Made by a program: the position numbers and the translations under genes
The notes under the pieces: generated by a model
Told to the model about the DNA's origin: nothing
The model's input: the letters and a program-made list of their open reading frames with translations, nothing else
The model's database searches: none
Source: Pseudoalteromonas sp. T1lg48
GTDB taxonomy: Bacteria > Pseudomonadota > Gammaproteobacteria > Enterobacterales > Alteromonadaceae
DNA length: 64,000 nucleotides
Assembly (NCBI RefSeq): GCF_002964785.1
Contig: NZ_PQCC01000022.1
Location: forward strand, 32,080-96,079
Direction: 5' to 3'
Shown here: piece after piece, positions 33,730 through 43,302 of the stretch
Layout of the letters: every line of letters starts with the position of its first letter
Numbering within the stretch: position 1 is the stretch's first letter

Positions 33730-34094
33730 AAACTCACTTTCCTTTCGTTGTAAGGGTCTGTTGACCTTTGTTGTTTGTTTCTGCAGCTGTTTGTAGCGTA
33801 TTTATACAAGGCGGCATAGGTGTGGTGTAGTTATTCTACATAAACATGTGCCAACACGGGAGAAATAGGCTACAAGCGCTGTCCTAGGGGTTCTTCTAAA
33901 CGTCCTCTGCTCTTTGTTGCTCGTTACTGACATAGAATAACTAGGCTGCATAACGAGCGTCGCGATCAGAATGCGTTTACATTGAACATAAAGTAAACCG
34001 CAAAGATAAACAGACCATAGGATATTGATTATACCGATAAAAGCAGCGCTAGGATCAAAAAACCGCCTGACGGCGGTTTTTGTTGTTTAGGCGT
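33730..34094. other. Intergenic region between hemH and adk
   Basis: A 365-bp gap holding the hemH promoter and the adk terminator (34057-34082). It also has an 11-bp perfect inverted repeat, TAGTTATTCTA at 33828-33838 and TAGAATAACTA at 33933-33943, about 94 bp apart. The two arms could fold a long structure or mark an old repeat element. No coding region is convincing. Confidence 0.5.
34057..34082 (-). terminator. Terminator of adk
   Basis: Stem AAAAACCGCC / GGCGGTTTTT around a short TGAC loop, about 12 bp past the adk stop, with T run on the minus strand. Confidence 0.88.
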
Positions 34095-34760
<666 letters not shown>

Positions 34761-34880
34761 TTATTGGGGTCATAAAATCAACTCAAATTTTTTCACAAGG
34801 ACGGGTGTTACTCAAGGATAAAAAGGTAAAACTTTCGTCCAACATGGTTAACAGCCGAATTAGTGAACAGCCGGGCATAA

Positions 34881-34906
34881 AAAAGCCCGGTTATTGCCGG
34901 GCTTCT
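34881..34906 (-). terminator. Terminator of sapC
   Basis: Stem AAGCCCGG / CCGGGCTT (one bulged G) with a T6 run on the minus strand. It lies about 25 bp past the sapC stop. Confidence 0.8.
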
Positions 34907-34930
34907 TACATTCGTTTTTAACCGAATCTC

Positions 34931-35638
34931 TTATGCATCGCGCTCAGCTTTTAAACGTGCTAGGCGTGCAACTTGGTGAGTAGAGGTCAAGAAAGAGTAG
35001 ATTGGCGCCAGGTAACCGCGCTTACGTAACTCAAGGAACTCTTCGTCGCTTAGCTCGTTTAACTTCTTCTCATCGATTAGGTAGATACCCGTGATGTCTT
35101 TTTTCTCGCCCTTAATATCAACGGTTAGCGTTTGTCCAACCAATAGTTCTTTATCGGCAAGATACTGAGTGAAGGCATCGGTTACACCGCTAAACTCGAT
35201 GAAAGAAACCAGGGCTTCTTTACGACGCTTAAGGTAATCCGTCTCTTCGCCGTTTTCGAACAAGGCATTACCTTCTTCTTCGCCTACCAATGGGCTGGCT
35301 TCGTCGATAACCACACCGTATTGCTCTTGCTCAGGGTGCTTTACCAGACCTAACGGGTAACGGGTAACCGCTAGCGGGGCAAAACCTGCCTGCCACTGGT
35401 CGTCTTTGATAAATAGGTTTTCACCCGGCTCAAGACCGAATAAGGCAACCGCTTGGAATTTACCAGATTCATTGTTCTTTACGAATGCCATTGGGAATTC
35501 ATTAGCGACACGGCCAAACTCGTGCGCCACAACCGGCACTAAATGCTGAGTTTTTAAAAATTCGATGTTCAGGCCATGTTTTACTTTTGTGTTGGCATGC
35601 TTTTCGTTATGCAAAGGCTGTACTTGTTGCTCCGCCAT
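34931..35638 (-). CDS. SapC family protein
   Basis: A 235-residue soluble protein of the SapC family, named for an S-layer-associated protein of Campylobacter. The family signature is seen as HLVPVVAHEFGRVANEFPMAF near residue 30, FGLEPGENLFI and WQAGFAPLAVTRYPLGL. In marine and plant-associated proteobacteria this family is often found beside TonB receptors and tryptophan-halogenase-like genes, as here, where the halogenase is divergent with a 481-bp gap. Function is unknown. Confidence 0.88.
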   Translation of the reverse strand: MAEQQVQPLHNEKHANTKVKHGLNIEFLKTQHLVPVVAHEFGRVANEFPMAFVKNNESGKFQAVALFGLEPGENLFIKDDQWQAGFAPLAVTRYPLGLVKHPEQEQYGVVIDEASPLVGEEEGNALFENGEETDYLKRRKEALVSFIEFSGVTDAFTQYLADKELLVGQTLTVDIKGEKKDITGIYLIDEKKLNELSDEEFLELRKRGYLAPIYSFLTSTHQVARLARLKAERDA

Positions 35639-36119
35639 AATACTGCTCCATACTATTTACGTATTTATTACTTGTTGTGGCTTAAGGCTATCGGTTTTAC
35701 TGGCAAAAAGGAAGCGAAAATACATTAAAGTTTCATGTACCCTTTTCTCCCCATTTTCTAAGGGGTCGGCAACCTTCACCCTCTTGTTTCTAAAGGGTGC
35801 TCTTAGCCCTTGTACTATCGACGTTTTCTCCCTAAAAGCAAAGCCAGACAAGGCTTTCATGCAGTATTAGCAAACACAAATAATGTTGAGGATGGCGGCA
35901 TAAAAAGCCACCAAAGTGATGTTATTTGGCTCTCAAAATACCTCTTTAAAGAACGCGATAGGTCACCTATTTGCCCTAGATAAGAGAGAGAACGAATGAA
36001 AATCACCCAGTCTTAAACCATCGGCAAACCGCTTAAGGGAACGTCAAAGTTGTTAATAAGGTGTATTAAAAAAACAATGCGGCTATAATGACAGCGCTAT
36101 CATTTAGAGGTGACGTTGC
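35639..36119. other. Intergenic region between divergent sapC and halogenase genes
   Basis: A 481-bp region with promoters for both genes. The right end contains a good -10 box and a LacI-type operator (36089-36102). A 67-codon open frame on the minus strand (35657-35860) has no family features or ribosome site and is not called. The stretch 35740-35830 has two related copies of TCTAAgGGGTcGgC-type sequence of unknown meaning. Confidence 0.45.
36084..36102 (+). promoter_or_regulatory. Halogenase promoter -10 box and overlapping LacI-type operator
   Basis: TATAAT at 36084-36089 is followed at once by TGACAGCGCTATCA (36089-36102), a palindrome with one mismatch. It matches the operator near the TonB receptor and pgi. 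The transcript would start inside the operator, as for direct repression. GAGGTG (36107-36112) is the ribosome site for the ATG at 36120. Confidence 0.75.
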
Positions 36120-37661
36120 ATGCAGGATACACAAATTCGCTCAGTACTTATTCTCGGTGGCGGCACCGCCGCCTGGTTAAGCGCTAATCATTTAGCTACC
36201 CAACTCAAGGGGGCCGATCAGGGAGGCGTTAAAATAACCCTGCTCGAGTCGCCGGATACCCCAACCATAGGCGTTGGTGAAGGCACGGTTCCCTTGATGG
36301 TTCACACCCTAAAAGAATTTGGTATCTGCGAGTCGGAGTTTATCAACGCCTGTGATGTCTCCTTTAAACAAGGAATTCGCTTTAACAACTGGATGCGACC
36401 ACGGGGCGAGCACCAGCACCATTACTATCACCCCTTTGATTATCCGCTACTGAGCAAGGATAACCTCGCCACCTGGTGTCTCGACCCAGCACACAAATTT
36501 GCCCATCAGGTGGGTACTCAGGCAGGGCTATGCGATTTGGGCCTAGCACCAAAAACCATCTGTTGCCCCCAGTATCAGGGCCAGGGAGCATACGGCTATC
36601 ATTTAGATGCGGCAAAGTTTGCCGCCCTTTTGGCTAAACATGGTCGTGAGCAACTCGGCATACATCATCAATTTGTACATATTGATCAGGTGCAGTTGGA
36701 TGACACGGGAGCCATCAAGGCTCTGATCGACAATCAGGGTCAAGCCCACAGTGCCGATCTCTATATCGATTGCTCGGGCTTTAGCAGCCGCTTGCTTGGC
36801 CAGGCCATGCAGGTGCCCTTTATCGATAAAAGCGACGTCCTGTTTGTGAATAAGGCACTGGCCATTCAGGTGCCTCATCAAGACCCTCAAGCCGAGCTGC
36901 CTTCATGCACCCTGGCGACGGCGCAAAGTGCCGGTTGGATCTGGGATATCGCCCTGCCTACACGCCGTGGCGTTGGTCATGTGTTTAGCGATCGTTATAT
37001 CAGCACCGAGCAGGCGCACACACAGCTGGCTGATTATTTAGGCATGGATGCAGATAAGGTCGAGGCCAGAGAAATAGCCATGCCGGTGGGATACAGGCAA
37101 AAGTTCTGGCATAAAAACTGTGTCGCCATCGGCCTGGCGCAAGGCTTTGTCGAGCCCCTAGAGGCCACCGGACTGTTGGTCTTTGATGCCACCGCTAAAT
37201 TGCTGGCCAGTCAGTTTCCAACACACCAAAATGACATGACGGCGCTTAGTGAGCGCTTTAATGAGCGAGTCGGTGTCATGTGGGACAGTGTGATCCAATT
37301 TATAAAGTTGCACTACGCCATTTCCGATCGCGACGATAATGCATTTTGGCGTGATAACCGCGACCCAAGCACCTGGCCCCCGGAGCTGGCACAAAAACTG
37401 ACCCATTGGCGTCACCATCTGCCCAGCCATTATGACTTTAGTCAGGGCTTTGATGCTTTTCGCCTAGAGAACTATTTATACGTGCTGTACGGCATGGACT
37501 TTCTAACCGACCTAAGTGACAGCCCGATGCGTATCAATTGCGAACAAAGTGCTCAGTTGCAAGAGGCCCTTGCCGCCAAGAGCAAACACCTCGCCACCCA
37601 GTTACCCAGCAACCGGGCACTGCTTAACAGCATTCGCGCCCACGGACTAGGTAAGACTTAA
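36120..37661 (+). CDS. Tryptophan halogenase-like flavoprotein
   Basis: A 513-residue member of the flavin-dependent tryptophan halogenase family (PrnA/RebH type). The FAD motif is [17 protein letters not shown] at residues 11-27. The catalytic Lys is probably Lys83 ([12 protein letters not shown]), and the loop GVGEGTVP precedes it. The conserved Glu region reads [13 protein letters not shown]. The usual WxWxIP motif is GWIWDIALP, lacking the expected Pro after Ile. Halogenation has not been shown for members beside TonB receptors. It is divergent from sapC and convergent with the TonB receptor, and shares their presumed LacI operator. Confidence 0.85.
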   Translation: MQDTQIRSVLILGGGTAAWLSANHLATQLKGADQGGVKITLLESPDTPTIGVGEGTVPLMVHTLKEFGICESEFINACDVSFKQGIRFNNWMRPRGEHQHHYYHPFDYPLLSKDNLATWCLDPAHKFAHQVGTQAGLCDLGLAPKTICCPQYQGQGAYGYHLDAAKFAALLAKHGREQLGIHHQFVHIDQVQLDDTGAIKALIDNQGQAHSADLYIDCSGFSSRLLGQAMQVPFIDKSDVLFVNKALAIQVPHQDPQAELPSCTLATAQSAGWIWDIALPTRRGVGHVFSDRYISTEQAHTQLADYLGMDADKVEAREIAMPVGYRQKFWHKNCVAIGLAQGFVEPLEATGLLVFDATAKLLASQFPTHQNDMTALSERFNERVGVMWDSVIQFIKLHYAISDRDDNAFWRDNRDPSTWPPELAQKLTHWRHHLPSHYDFSQGFDAFRLENYLYVLYGMDFLTDLSDSPMRINCEQSAQLQEALAAKSKHLATQLPSNRALLNSIRAHGLGKT

Positions 37662-37680
37662 TTGCCTTTATTACACCCAT

Positions 37681-37711
37681 AAAAAAGCCAGTGCTAATTC
37701 ACTGGCTTTTT
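37681..37711. terminator. Bidirectional terminator between halogenase and TonB receptor
   Basis: Stem AAAAAGCCAGTG / CACTGGCTTTTT with a CTAATT loop and T runs on both strands, between two convergent stops. Confidence 0.9.
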
Positions 37712-37731
37712 GCTGTAGCGCACAGCTTAGG

Positions 37732-40332
37732 TTAGAAGCGGAACTGTAAGCCAAGCTTATAGCGCGCTTCGCCTTCGAAGAACCACGCCGGGTAGCCGTC
37801 TTTAAGCTCAGGCACAACCTGGGCATCGCCTTCGGCGACACCGATTTGAACACTGTCCTCTTCGGTCAGGTTCACGGCTTCAAAGGTCACATCCAGACTG
37901 TCGGTCACCGAGTACTTGGCGCTCAAATCCAGGGTACCATAGTCCTGATGCTCGCGGTTGCCATAGAAACCTGGCAATTCACGGATCATATATTCAGAGC
38001 GCCAGTTATAGGCAAGACGCACGTTAAAGTCGTCTGTCTCATAGTAACCAACCAGGTTAACCGTGTGATCCGATGAATCGGTAAACACAGACACACGATC
38101 CGGGAAGTTTTCAGCCGGTGCCGATGAGTCCACCAAGGTATAGTTCACCTGGTAACCGAAACCATTGTCGAAGCCATCTTGCAATTGCAGCTCCAGACCT
38201 TGAATTTCACCACCGCTGCCGGTGCCCATGGTGGCTATGGTCCAGTTATCTACACCTGAATCGTTATCAACAATACCAATGCTTTGGTTAAGCAGCTGAT
38301 CTGTTTTGGTAAAGCTGGAGATATCCTTGATAAAGTAAGTTGCGCTGAACATGGCGTCGCTATCGAAATAGTACTCGATACCAAAGTCCGCCTGGGCCGC
38401 TTTGAATGGCTCTAGACCGATATTACCTTTTTTCAGTACCTCATTACCCGAGGTACCATCGTTGTAACCGGCCAAAGTTGAGGCCGAGAACATGTCTGCG
38501 TAGTTCGCGCGTGAAATTACCTGGGCCGCCGACACGCGTAAGATCACATCTTCGCTTAGGTCGAAGGCAATGTTGACGCTTGGCAAGACTTCATCATAGT
38601 CCGCCTTGTCGGTGCTCAGGGTATCCGCATAGTTACCCATGGCATCGAGATCATAGTAGTCAGACTCAGCATCGGTAGACACATAACGCACACCGATATT
38701 ACCACGCACCCCTTCCGCCTCGAAGTCGGCCATCAGGTAAATGGCCAGGTTTTCTTCCTCTATGGTGCCGTAACCGGAACGGTACACGTCTGAGGTATTA
38801 TCAAAGCTGGCAATAGCGGCGTAGCCATCGGCTATCATGGCATCAAGGTTTGGCTCTGGCAAAGTAAAACCGGCACCGGAAGACACGGTACCCGAGTAGT
38901 AATTATCGGCGCTCTTGGCAGCGATGCTGTCGACCAGATTCGCCGAATAGGTGAGCTGTTTAACCTCATGATCGGCCCAGCGTACGCCGGTTTTAATGGC
39001 GGTAATGGCGCCAAGATCTACTGGGAAGGTGAAGTCCACCTGCGCATAGGTTTCTTCGTCCGAGTTTGGCTGCTTTTTCAGTGACCAACCTGCCGGCGAC
39101 AGCTCGCCGTTGAAGTCACTGGCATCAAAGGCTTTGTTAGCGATATCAATTTTGATCACCTCGCCGGTGGCGTCATAGGTACCGGCGAAATCAGCCGGTG
39201 TGCCCAACCAGAAACCATAGTTTGAAGTCAGGTCGGTACCCCCATCGGACTGGGTATTACCAATGCGACCTGTCACTTCGAAGTTATCGGCCACATATTT
39301 AAAGTCAAAATCAACTGTATCCGAGGTCATAGAGCCTGCACGCGCCCAGGTTTGTGCCCAACCCGGGTTGCTGTCATCGGCGCTTCGACGGTAATAGGTA
39401 CAGGTGCCAGAGGCATTGGTTTGCTCACAAGCCGCCGCTTTATCGTCCGGGAAGATGGCAAATAACGAGGTATTAGCGTTATTGGCTTCAAGCTCCAGGC
39501 TCATTATATTTAGGCCCATTTCAAGGGCATCGGTAGGACGATACTGGAATGCGGCATTGATTGCAGTGCGTTCACGCTCTTGTTGGAAGGTGGTGGGTAC
39601 AATATCTCCCCAGCCTACCAGGGATTCGATGCCGTTGCGCTGATAGCTGGTTTCCGAGTAGGCCGCAGCCAACAAGAAGCCGAAGTCTTCGTTGTCGTTT
39701 TTCCATGAATATAGGCCCGACACGTCCGGATCCGTCTCTTCAGAAATAGTGCCATAGTCGGCCTTGATACCACCGAAAATGGTGTTTGCATCCAGATCCA
39801 GTGGCTTGCGTGTTTTCACGTTCACCGTACCACCGATACCGCCTTCAACGGTATCCGCTTGTGAAGACTTACTCACCTCAATGCCGCCAACCAGCTCGGG
39901 TGGCAACAGGGTGTAGTTAAAGCTGCGGTCGATTGACTGTTGGTCATACCAACCGGTAGAGGCCACCGAGTGACCATTAAGTAAGGTGCGAGTCAGCTGC
40001 GCCGAGGCACCGCGAATAGACACCTGTTGGCCCTGGCCAAACTGACGGTTTACCGAGATACCAGAAATTCGACCTAGGGCTTCACCCACGTCGCTGTCTG
40101 GAAATTTACCAATGTCTTCAGCGGATACGGCGTCAACAACCGAGTTGGCGAAACGTTTGGTGTTCATGGCCGCGGCGAGTGAGCGACGAATACCACGTAC
40201 TTCAATCACCTCCACGTCTTCTTTTACTTGAGTTTGTGTATCGGCCGCCATGGCAACACCGGAAAAACCGGCGCCTATAGCCAGGCTGACGTTCACTGCT
40301 AATAAGCTTTTCTTAAAATTTTTAGCTAACAC
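37732..40332 (-). CDS. TonB-dependent receptor
   Basis: Outer-membrane active transporter of 866 residues. A signal peptide (residues 1-29, ending GVAMA) is followed by a TonB-box-like VEVIEVRGI. The plug domain has NSVVDAVSAEDIGKFPDSDV, IRGASAQLTRTLLNG and GGIGGTVNVKTRKPLDLD. A 22-strand barrel then ends in KLGLQFRF with terminal Phe. This is the Caulobacter-type receptor family used for sugars and glycan fragments. The start is GTG at 40332 with GGGG upstream. A LacI-type operator lies 67-80 bp upstream, pointing to a carbohydrate substrate (inference). Confidence 0.94.
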   Translation of the reverse strand: MLAKNFKKSLLAVNVSLAIGAGFSGVAMAADTQTQVKEDVEVIEVRGIRRSLAAAMNTKRFANSVVDAVSAEDIGKFPDSDVGEALGRISGISVNRQFGQGQQVSIRGASAQLTRTLLNGHSVASTGWYDQQSIDRSFNYTLLPPELVGGIEVSKSSQADTVEGGIGGTVNVKTRKPLDLDANTIFGGIKADYGTISEETDPDVSGLYSWKNDNEDFGFLLAAAYSETSYQRNGIESLVGWGDIVPTTFQQERERTAINAAFQYRPTDALEMGLNIMSLELEANNANTSLFAIFPDDKAAACEQTNASGTCTYYRRSADDSNPGWAQTWARAGSMTSDTVDFDFKYVADNFEVTGRIGNTQSDGGTDLTSNYGFWLGTPADFAGTYDATGEVIKIDIANKAFDASDFNGELSPAGWSLKKQPNSDEETYAQVDFTFPVDLGAITAIKTGVRWADHEVKQLTYSANLVDSIAAKSADNYYSGTVSSGAGFTLPEPNLDAMIADGYAAIASFDNTSDVYRSGYGTIEEENLAIYLMADFEAEGVRGNIGVRYVSTDAESDYYDLDAMGNYADTLSTDKADYDEVLPSVNIAFDLSEDVILRVSAAQVISRANYADMFSASTLAGYNDGTSGNEVLKKGNIGLEPFKAAQADFGIEYYFDSDAMFSATYFIKDISSFTKTDQLLNQSIGIVDNDSGVDNWTIATMGTGSGGEIQGLELQLQDGFDNGFGYQVNYTLVDSSAPAENFPDRVSVFTDSSDHTVNLVGYYETDDFNVRLAYNWRSEYMIRELPGFYGNREHQDYGTLDLSAKYSVTDSLDVTFEAVNLTEEDSVQIGVAEGDAQVVPELKDGYPAWFFEGEARYKLGLQFRF

Positions 40333-40396
40333 AGGATTCCCCTTGAATTATTCTTAAATCATTTTGTTGATTATCAAATCACTTCTGCCCAGTGAT

Positions 40397-40414
40397 GATG
40401 ACAACGCTGTCATC
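40397..40414. promoter_or_regulatory. LacI-type operator upstream of the TonB receptor
   Basis: GATGACAACGCTGTCATC has 7-bp perfect arms and a central CG, typical of LacI-family operators. The core TGACAACGCTGTCA (40399-40412) is identical to the copy upstream of pgi at 45110-45123. Confidence 0.8.
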
Positions 40415-40702
40415 TAATAACAAACCATACACTCAAAATTACAAATTCGCTACATCTTTTGTCTTTTTAGTTTAAAAAAAGCACTAATTTGATTGTAACA
40501 AGTTGATTTTTCTTGATTTAGCTATGAGCTATTGCGGGTTTGTTGGATTGAATCGCGGCGAATATAGCACAAATAATGGAGTAAGAGTAAAGTACGCGAT
40601 AAACACGAATTAGTGTGCGGTTGCTAAATGCGGTTGTATGACGCGCTAGCCAAATTACCCGGCGATAAAGGTATAAAACAGCTGAAACTAAACCCTGGCC
40701 AT

Positions 40703-40731
40703 AAAAAAACGCAGCCTTGGCTGCGTTTTTT
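40703..40731 (-). terminator. Terminator of the pgl-zwf transcript
   Basis: Stem AAAACGCAGCC / GGCTGCGTTTT with a TT loop and T run on the minus strand, 22 bp past the pgl stop. Confidence 0.88.
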
Positions 40732-40753
40732 ATCCTGTCTTAGAAGGTGAACC

Positions 40754-41464
40754 TTACGGGGCCCAGTAGACTTCTAACTCAATGTCTGGGTGCTGTAACA
40801 CAGCGCGCAAAGGCATCGCCTGTACATCGCCACCGGCTTTTGCTTCTTTGTAAACAGCCAGTTTTTCCTCACCACTTATCAGCAACTTAACCACTCGCGA
40901 TTGAGCGATGGCATTAAGGGTCAGGGTCATACGTTCGGTAATAGCGCCGGTAACTTCACTTTCGATGGCATTAATCGCACACACCAATTGCTGCGAGGAC
41001 AAGCCCGTCTCTAGCCCCTCGGCAAAAGGAAACAAGGACGCGGTATGGCCGTCCGGGCCCATACCCAGGATGGTTACATCAAACGGACGCTGGATCTGTG
41101 CATACATCTGCTCACACAGCTCTACCCCAGCCTGTGCTGTAGCGGCATCGTTTTTCATGGTGATAAAGTTGGCACTTGCGGCCTTGTCTTGCAACAAGGT
41201 GCTGTTAATAAAGCTTTCATTACTTTTGTCATGATCGGCATCGACCCAGCGCTCGTCAACCATGGCCACATCAACCTTATCCCAGGCAATGTCCAGACCC
41301 GATAGATATTTGTAGGCCGGTGCCGGTGATGAACCACCGGATACCAATAAGGACGCGCGTTGGCGCTCATTTAAGGCAGAGGTTATACGCTCGGCCAGAG
41401 ACGCCGCCAAGGCTTGTGTCATTTGCTCTTTTGAATCAAAAAAGTGCTCTTTGATGGTCGCCAT
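40754..41464 (-). CDS. pgl: 6-phosphogluconolactonase
   Basis: Hydrolyses 6-phosphogluconolactone to 6-phosphogluconate in the cytoplasm. The 236-residue DevB-type protein has LLVSGGSSPAPAYKYLS near residue 40, VDERWVDADHDKSNE and ILGMGPDGHTASLFP. Its ATG overlaps the zwf stop by one base (TAATG), so the two are translationally coupled. A terminator follows. No edd, eda or gnd is next to it in this window. Confidence 0.95.
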   Translation of the reverse strand: MATIKEHFFDSKEQMTQALAASLAERITSALNERQRASLLVSGGSSPAPAYKYLSGLDIAWDKVDVAMVDERWVDADHDKSNESFINSTLLQDKAASANFITMKNDAATAQAGVELCEQMYAQIQRPFDVTILGMGPDGHTASLFPFAEGLETGLSSQQLVCAINAIESEVTGAITERMTLTLNAIAQSRVVKLLISGEEKLAVYKEAKAGGDVQAMPLRAVLQHPDIELEVYWAP

Positions 41465-42936
41465 TATGCGCCCTCCCCGGTGTTGAACCAGCGATGATTT
41501 GTTTCTGCCAGCAGCTCATCGGCATCGACAGGCCCCCAGGTACCTGCACGGTATAAGGCCGGTGCGCCTTGTTCTTGCCAGCGCTCGATAATAGGATCAA
41601 TCCACTGCCAGGCTTGACGTACTTCGTCACGATGAATAAACAGCGCCGGGTTATTGGCCGCAGCGTCAAGCATCAAGCGTTTATAAGCATCGGAGTGGAA
41701 GCCCGAATCATAGGACTCGGATAATTCGATGTTCAGTGTCACCGGCTCAAGCTGCATTTCGAGATTATCCAAACGTTTCGACATCAGCGTCAATTGAATG
41801 CTCTCTTCCGGCTGCAAGCGGATCACCAAACGGTTCGGTTGAATCGGGCCGACGCTGTCATCATAGACATTATGCGAGACCGGCTTGTACTCAACCACGA
41901 TTTCGGCACAGCGTTTTTTCATTCGCTTACCGGTGCGCAGATAAAACGGCACGCCCGCCCAACGCCAGTTATCAATGTGCGCCTTGATGGCGACAAAGGT
42001 TTCTGTATTGCTTGGGCCGTCACCAAGTTCTTCAAGATAACCCGGGACAATTTTGCCATCGAGGTCGCCGGGCACATACTGACCACGCACGATGTTGTCG
42101 TCGACCTGCTCGCCCACCAGCGGACGCAGCGCCTCAAGCACTTTCAATTTTTCGTTACGAATGGAGTTGGCATTGAGCTTATGGGGCGACTCCATGGCCA
42201 CCAAACAGAGTAACTGCAGCAAGTGGTTTTGGATCATGTCGCGCAACGCCCCGGCCTTATCATAGAATCCGGCACGGCTTTCCAAACCCACGGTTTCGGA
42301 AATGCTGATCTGAATATTGTCTATGGTCTTGGCATCCCACAGGTTTTCAAAAACCGAGTTGGAAAAGCGCAGGGCCATTAGGTTCTGTACCGTTTCTTTA
42401 CCCAGGTAATGGTCGATACGGAAGATCTGTTCTTCACTAAAGTATTGAGCGATTTTTGCGTTTATCTGCTCCGCGGATTTACCGCAATAGCCTATGGGCT
42501 TCTCCACCACCACGCGAGAAGAGTCGGTGATTAATCCCTTAGTGGATAGAATTTCACAACAGGTGCCGTACACCGCCGGCGGCAACGACAGGTAGAAAAC
42601 GCGAGATTTATCTCCATCATGCTCGCTGAGGATGCTATTGAGCTCATCCCAATGCGCATCGGCCTCGGTTACGTTTATCACCACGGGCACCAGGTACTGG
42701 GCAAACGCTTGCCAGTCTTTGTTATTGTATTCGCCCTTACTCAGGTGCTCCTTGAGGGCACTGTGAGCGCCGTCAATATAGGCATCACGTTGTTCCGTGC
42801 TGCGTACGGTAGGTAAGATCCGCGTTCCTTGTGGCAAATTCCCTTCCTGATAAGCGCGATACATGGCCGGTAGCAACTTGCGCAACGCAAGGTCACCTCC
42901 ACCACCAAAGATTATGATATCAAAAGGATTTAGCAT
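41464..42936 (-). CDS. zwf: Glucose-6-phosphate 1-dehydrogenase
   Basis: Oxidises glucose 6-phosphate to the lactone and makes NADPH. The 490-residue enzyme has the nucleotide motif FGGGGDLALRKLLPA near residue 10, the EKPIGY stretch, and the active-site signature FRIDHYLGKETVQN near residue 170 with catalytic His. It is the first gene of the zwf-pgl pair. A 366-bp gap separates it from pgi upstream on the same strand. Confidence 0.96.
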   Translation of the reverse strand: MLNPFDIIIFGGGGDLALRKLLPAMYRAYQEGNLPQGTRILPTVRSTEQRDAYIDGAHSALKEHLSKGEYNNKDWQAFAQYLVPVVINVTEADAHWDELNSILSEHDGDKSRVFYLSLPPAVYGTCCEILSTKGLITDSSRVVVEKPIGYCGKSAEQINAKIAQYFSEEQIFRIDHYLGKETVQNLMALRFSNSVFENLWDAKTIDNIQISISETVGLESRAGFYDKAGALRDMIQNHLLQLLCLVAMESPHKLNANSIRNEKLKVLEALRPLVGEQVDDNIVRGQYVPGDLDGKIVPGYLEELGDGPSNTETFVAIKAHIDNWRWAGVPFYLRTGKRMKKRCAEIVVEYKPVSHNVYDDSVGPIQPNRLVIRLQPEESIQLTLMSKRLDNLEMQLEPVTLNIELSESYDSGFHSDAYKRLMLDAAANNPALFIHRDEVRQAWQWIDPIIERWQEQGAPALYRAGTWGPVDADELLAETNHRWFNTGEGA

Positions 42937-43302
42937 GATTTACTCTCTACCTGTTTGCTTTGTGTTCCTACAGACCAGTTAATACCAGGCCTGTAAAGGG
43001 GCACATTCGTTGTTCTTATTGGGAATTATAACAAGCTCTTGGCAAGTGACCCTGATGTTAGTGCGCACCCATGGGTGCTGATACCCCCTACCACCAGCCT
43101 TTTAATTGATCATGCTGGCGAGAAAGGCAAAGCTCCGATCCCAGTACAACTAGTAATCGAAGCTTAGGAATAAATGAGCTTTAGGGTCACTGTAAATCCT
43201 CTCACAAAAATACAGGCCCCAAAGACTCCAGCGCTACCCGTTCAAAGGTATTCTGTAAGCCGCCCGGCGCTACTCGGCTTTGCTGCCTGGGCAGCTAATC
43301 TG
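42937..43302. other. Intergenic region between pgi and zwf
   Basis: A 366-bp gap that should hold the zwf promoter. I searched for the TGACAnCGnTrTCA operator and for a HexR-type palindrome and found neither. A weak GC-rich hairpin (AAGCCG / CGGCTT, 43257-43281) may be part of pgi termination, but it lacks a T run. Confidence 0.45.

Larger units (their letters stand above)
40333..40753. other. Intergenic region upstream of the TonB receptor
   Basis: A 421-bp gap with the TonB receptor promoter, the operator at 40397-40414 and the pgl terminator (40703-40731). The middle (about 40440-40690) is AT-rich and shows nothing else recognisable. Confidence 0.5.

Noticed and set aside
35657..35860. 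A 67-codon frame between sapC and the halogenase gene.
   Set aside because: No ribosome site, no family features, and it lies in a promoter region.
40321..40380. Possible Fur box upstream of the TonB receptor (TTGATAATCA on the minus strand).
   Set aside because: Only a partial match to the 19-bp Fur consensus; the LacI-type operator is a better explanation.
41841..41866. Half of the LacI-type operator (CGCTGTCA) inside zwf.
   Set aside because: Only one arm is present and it is within coding sequence.
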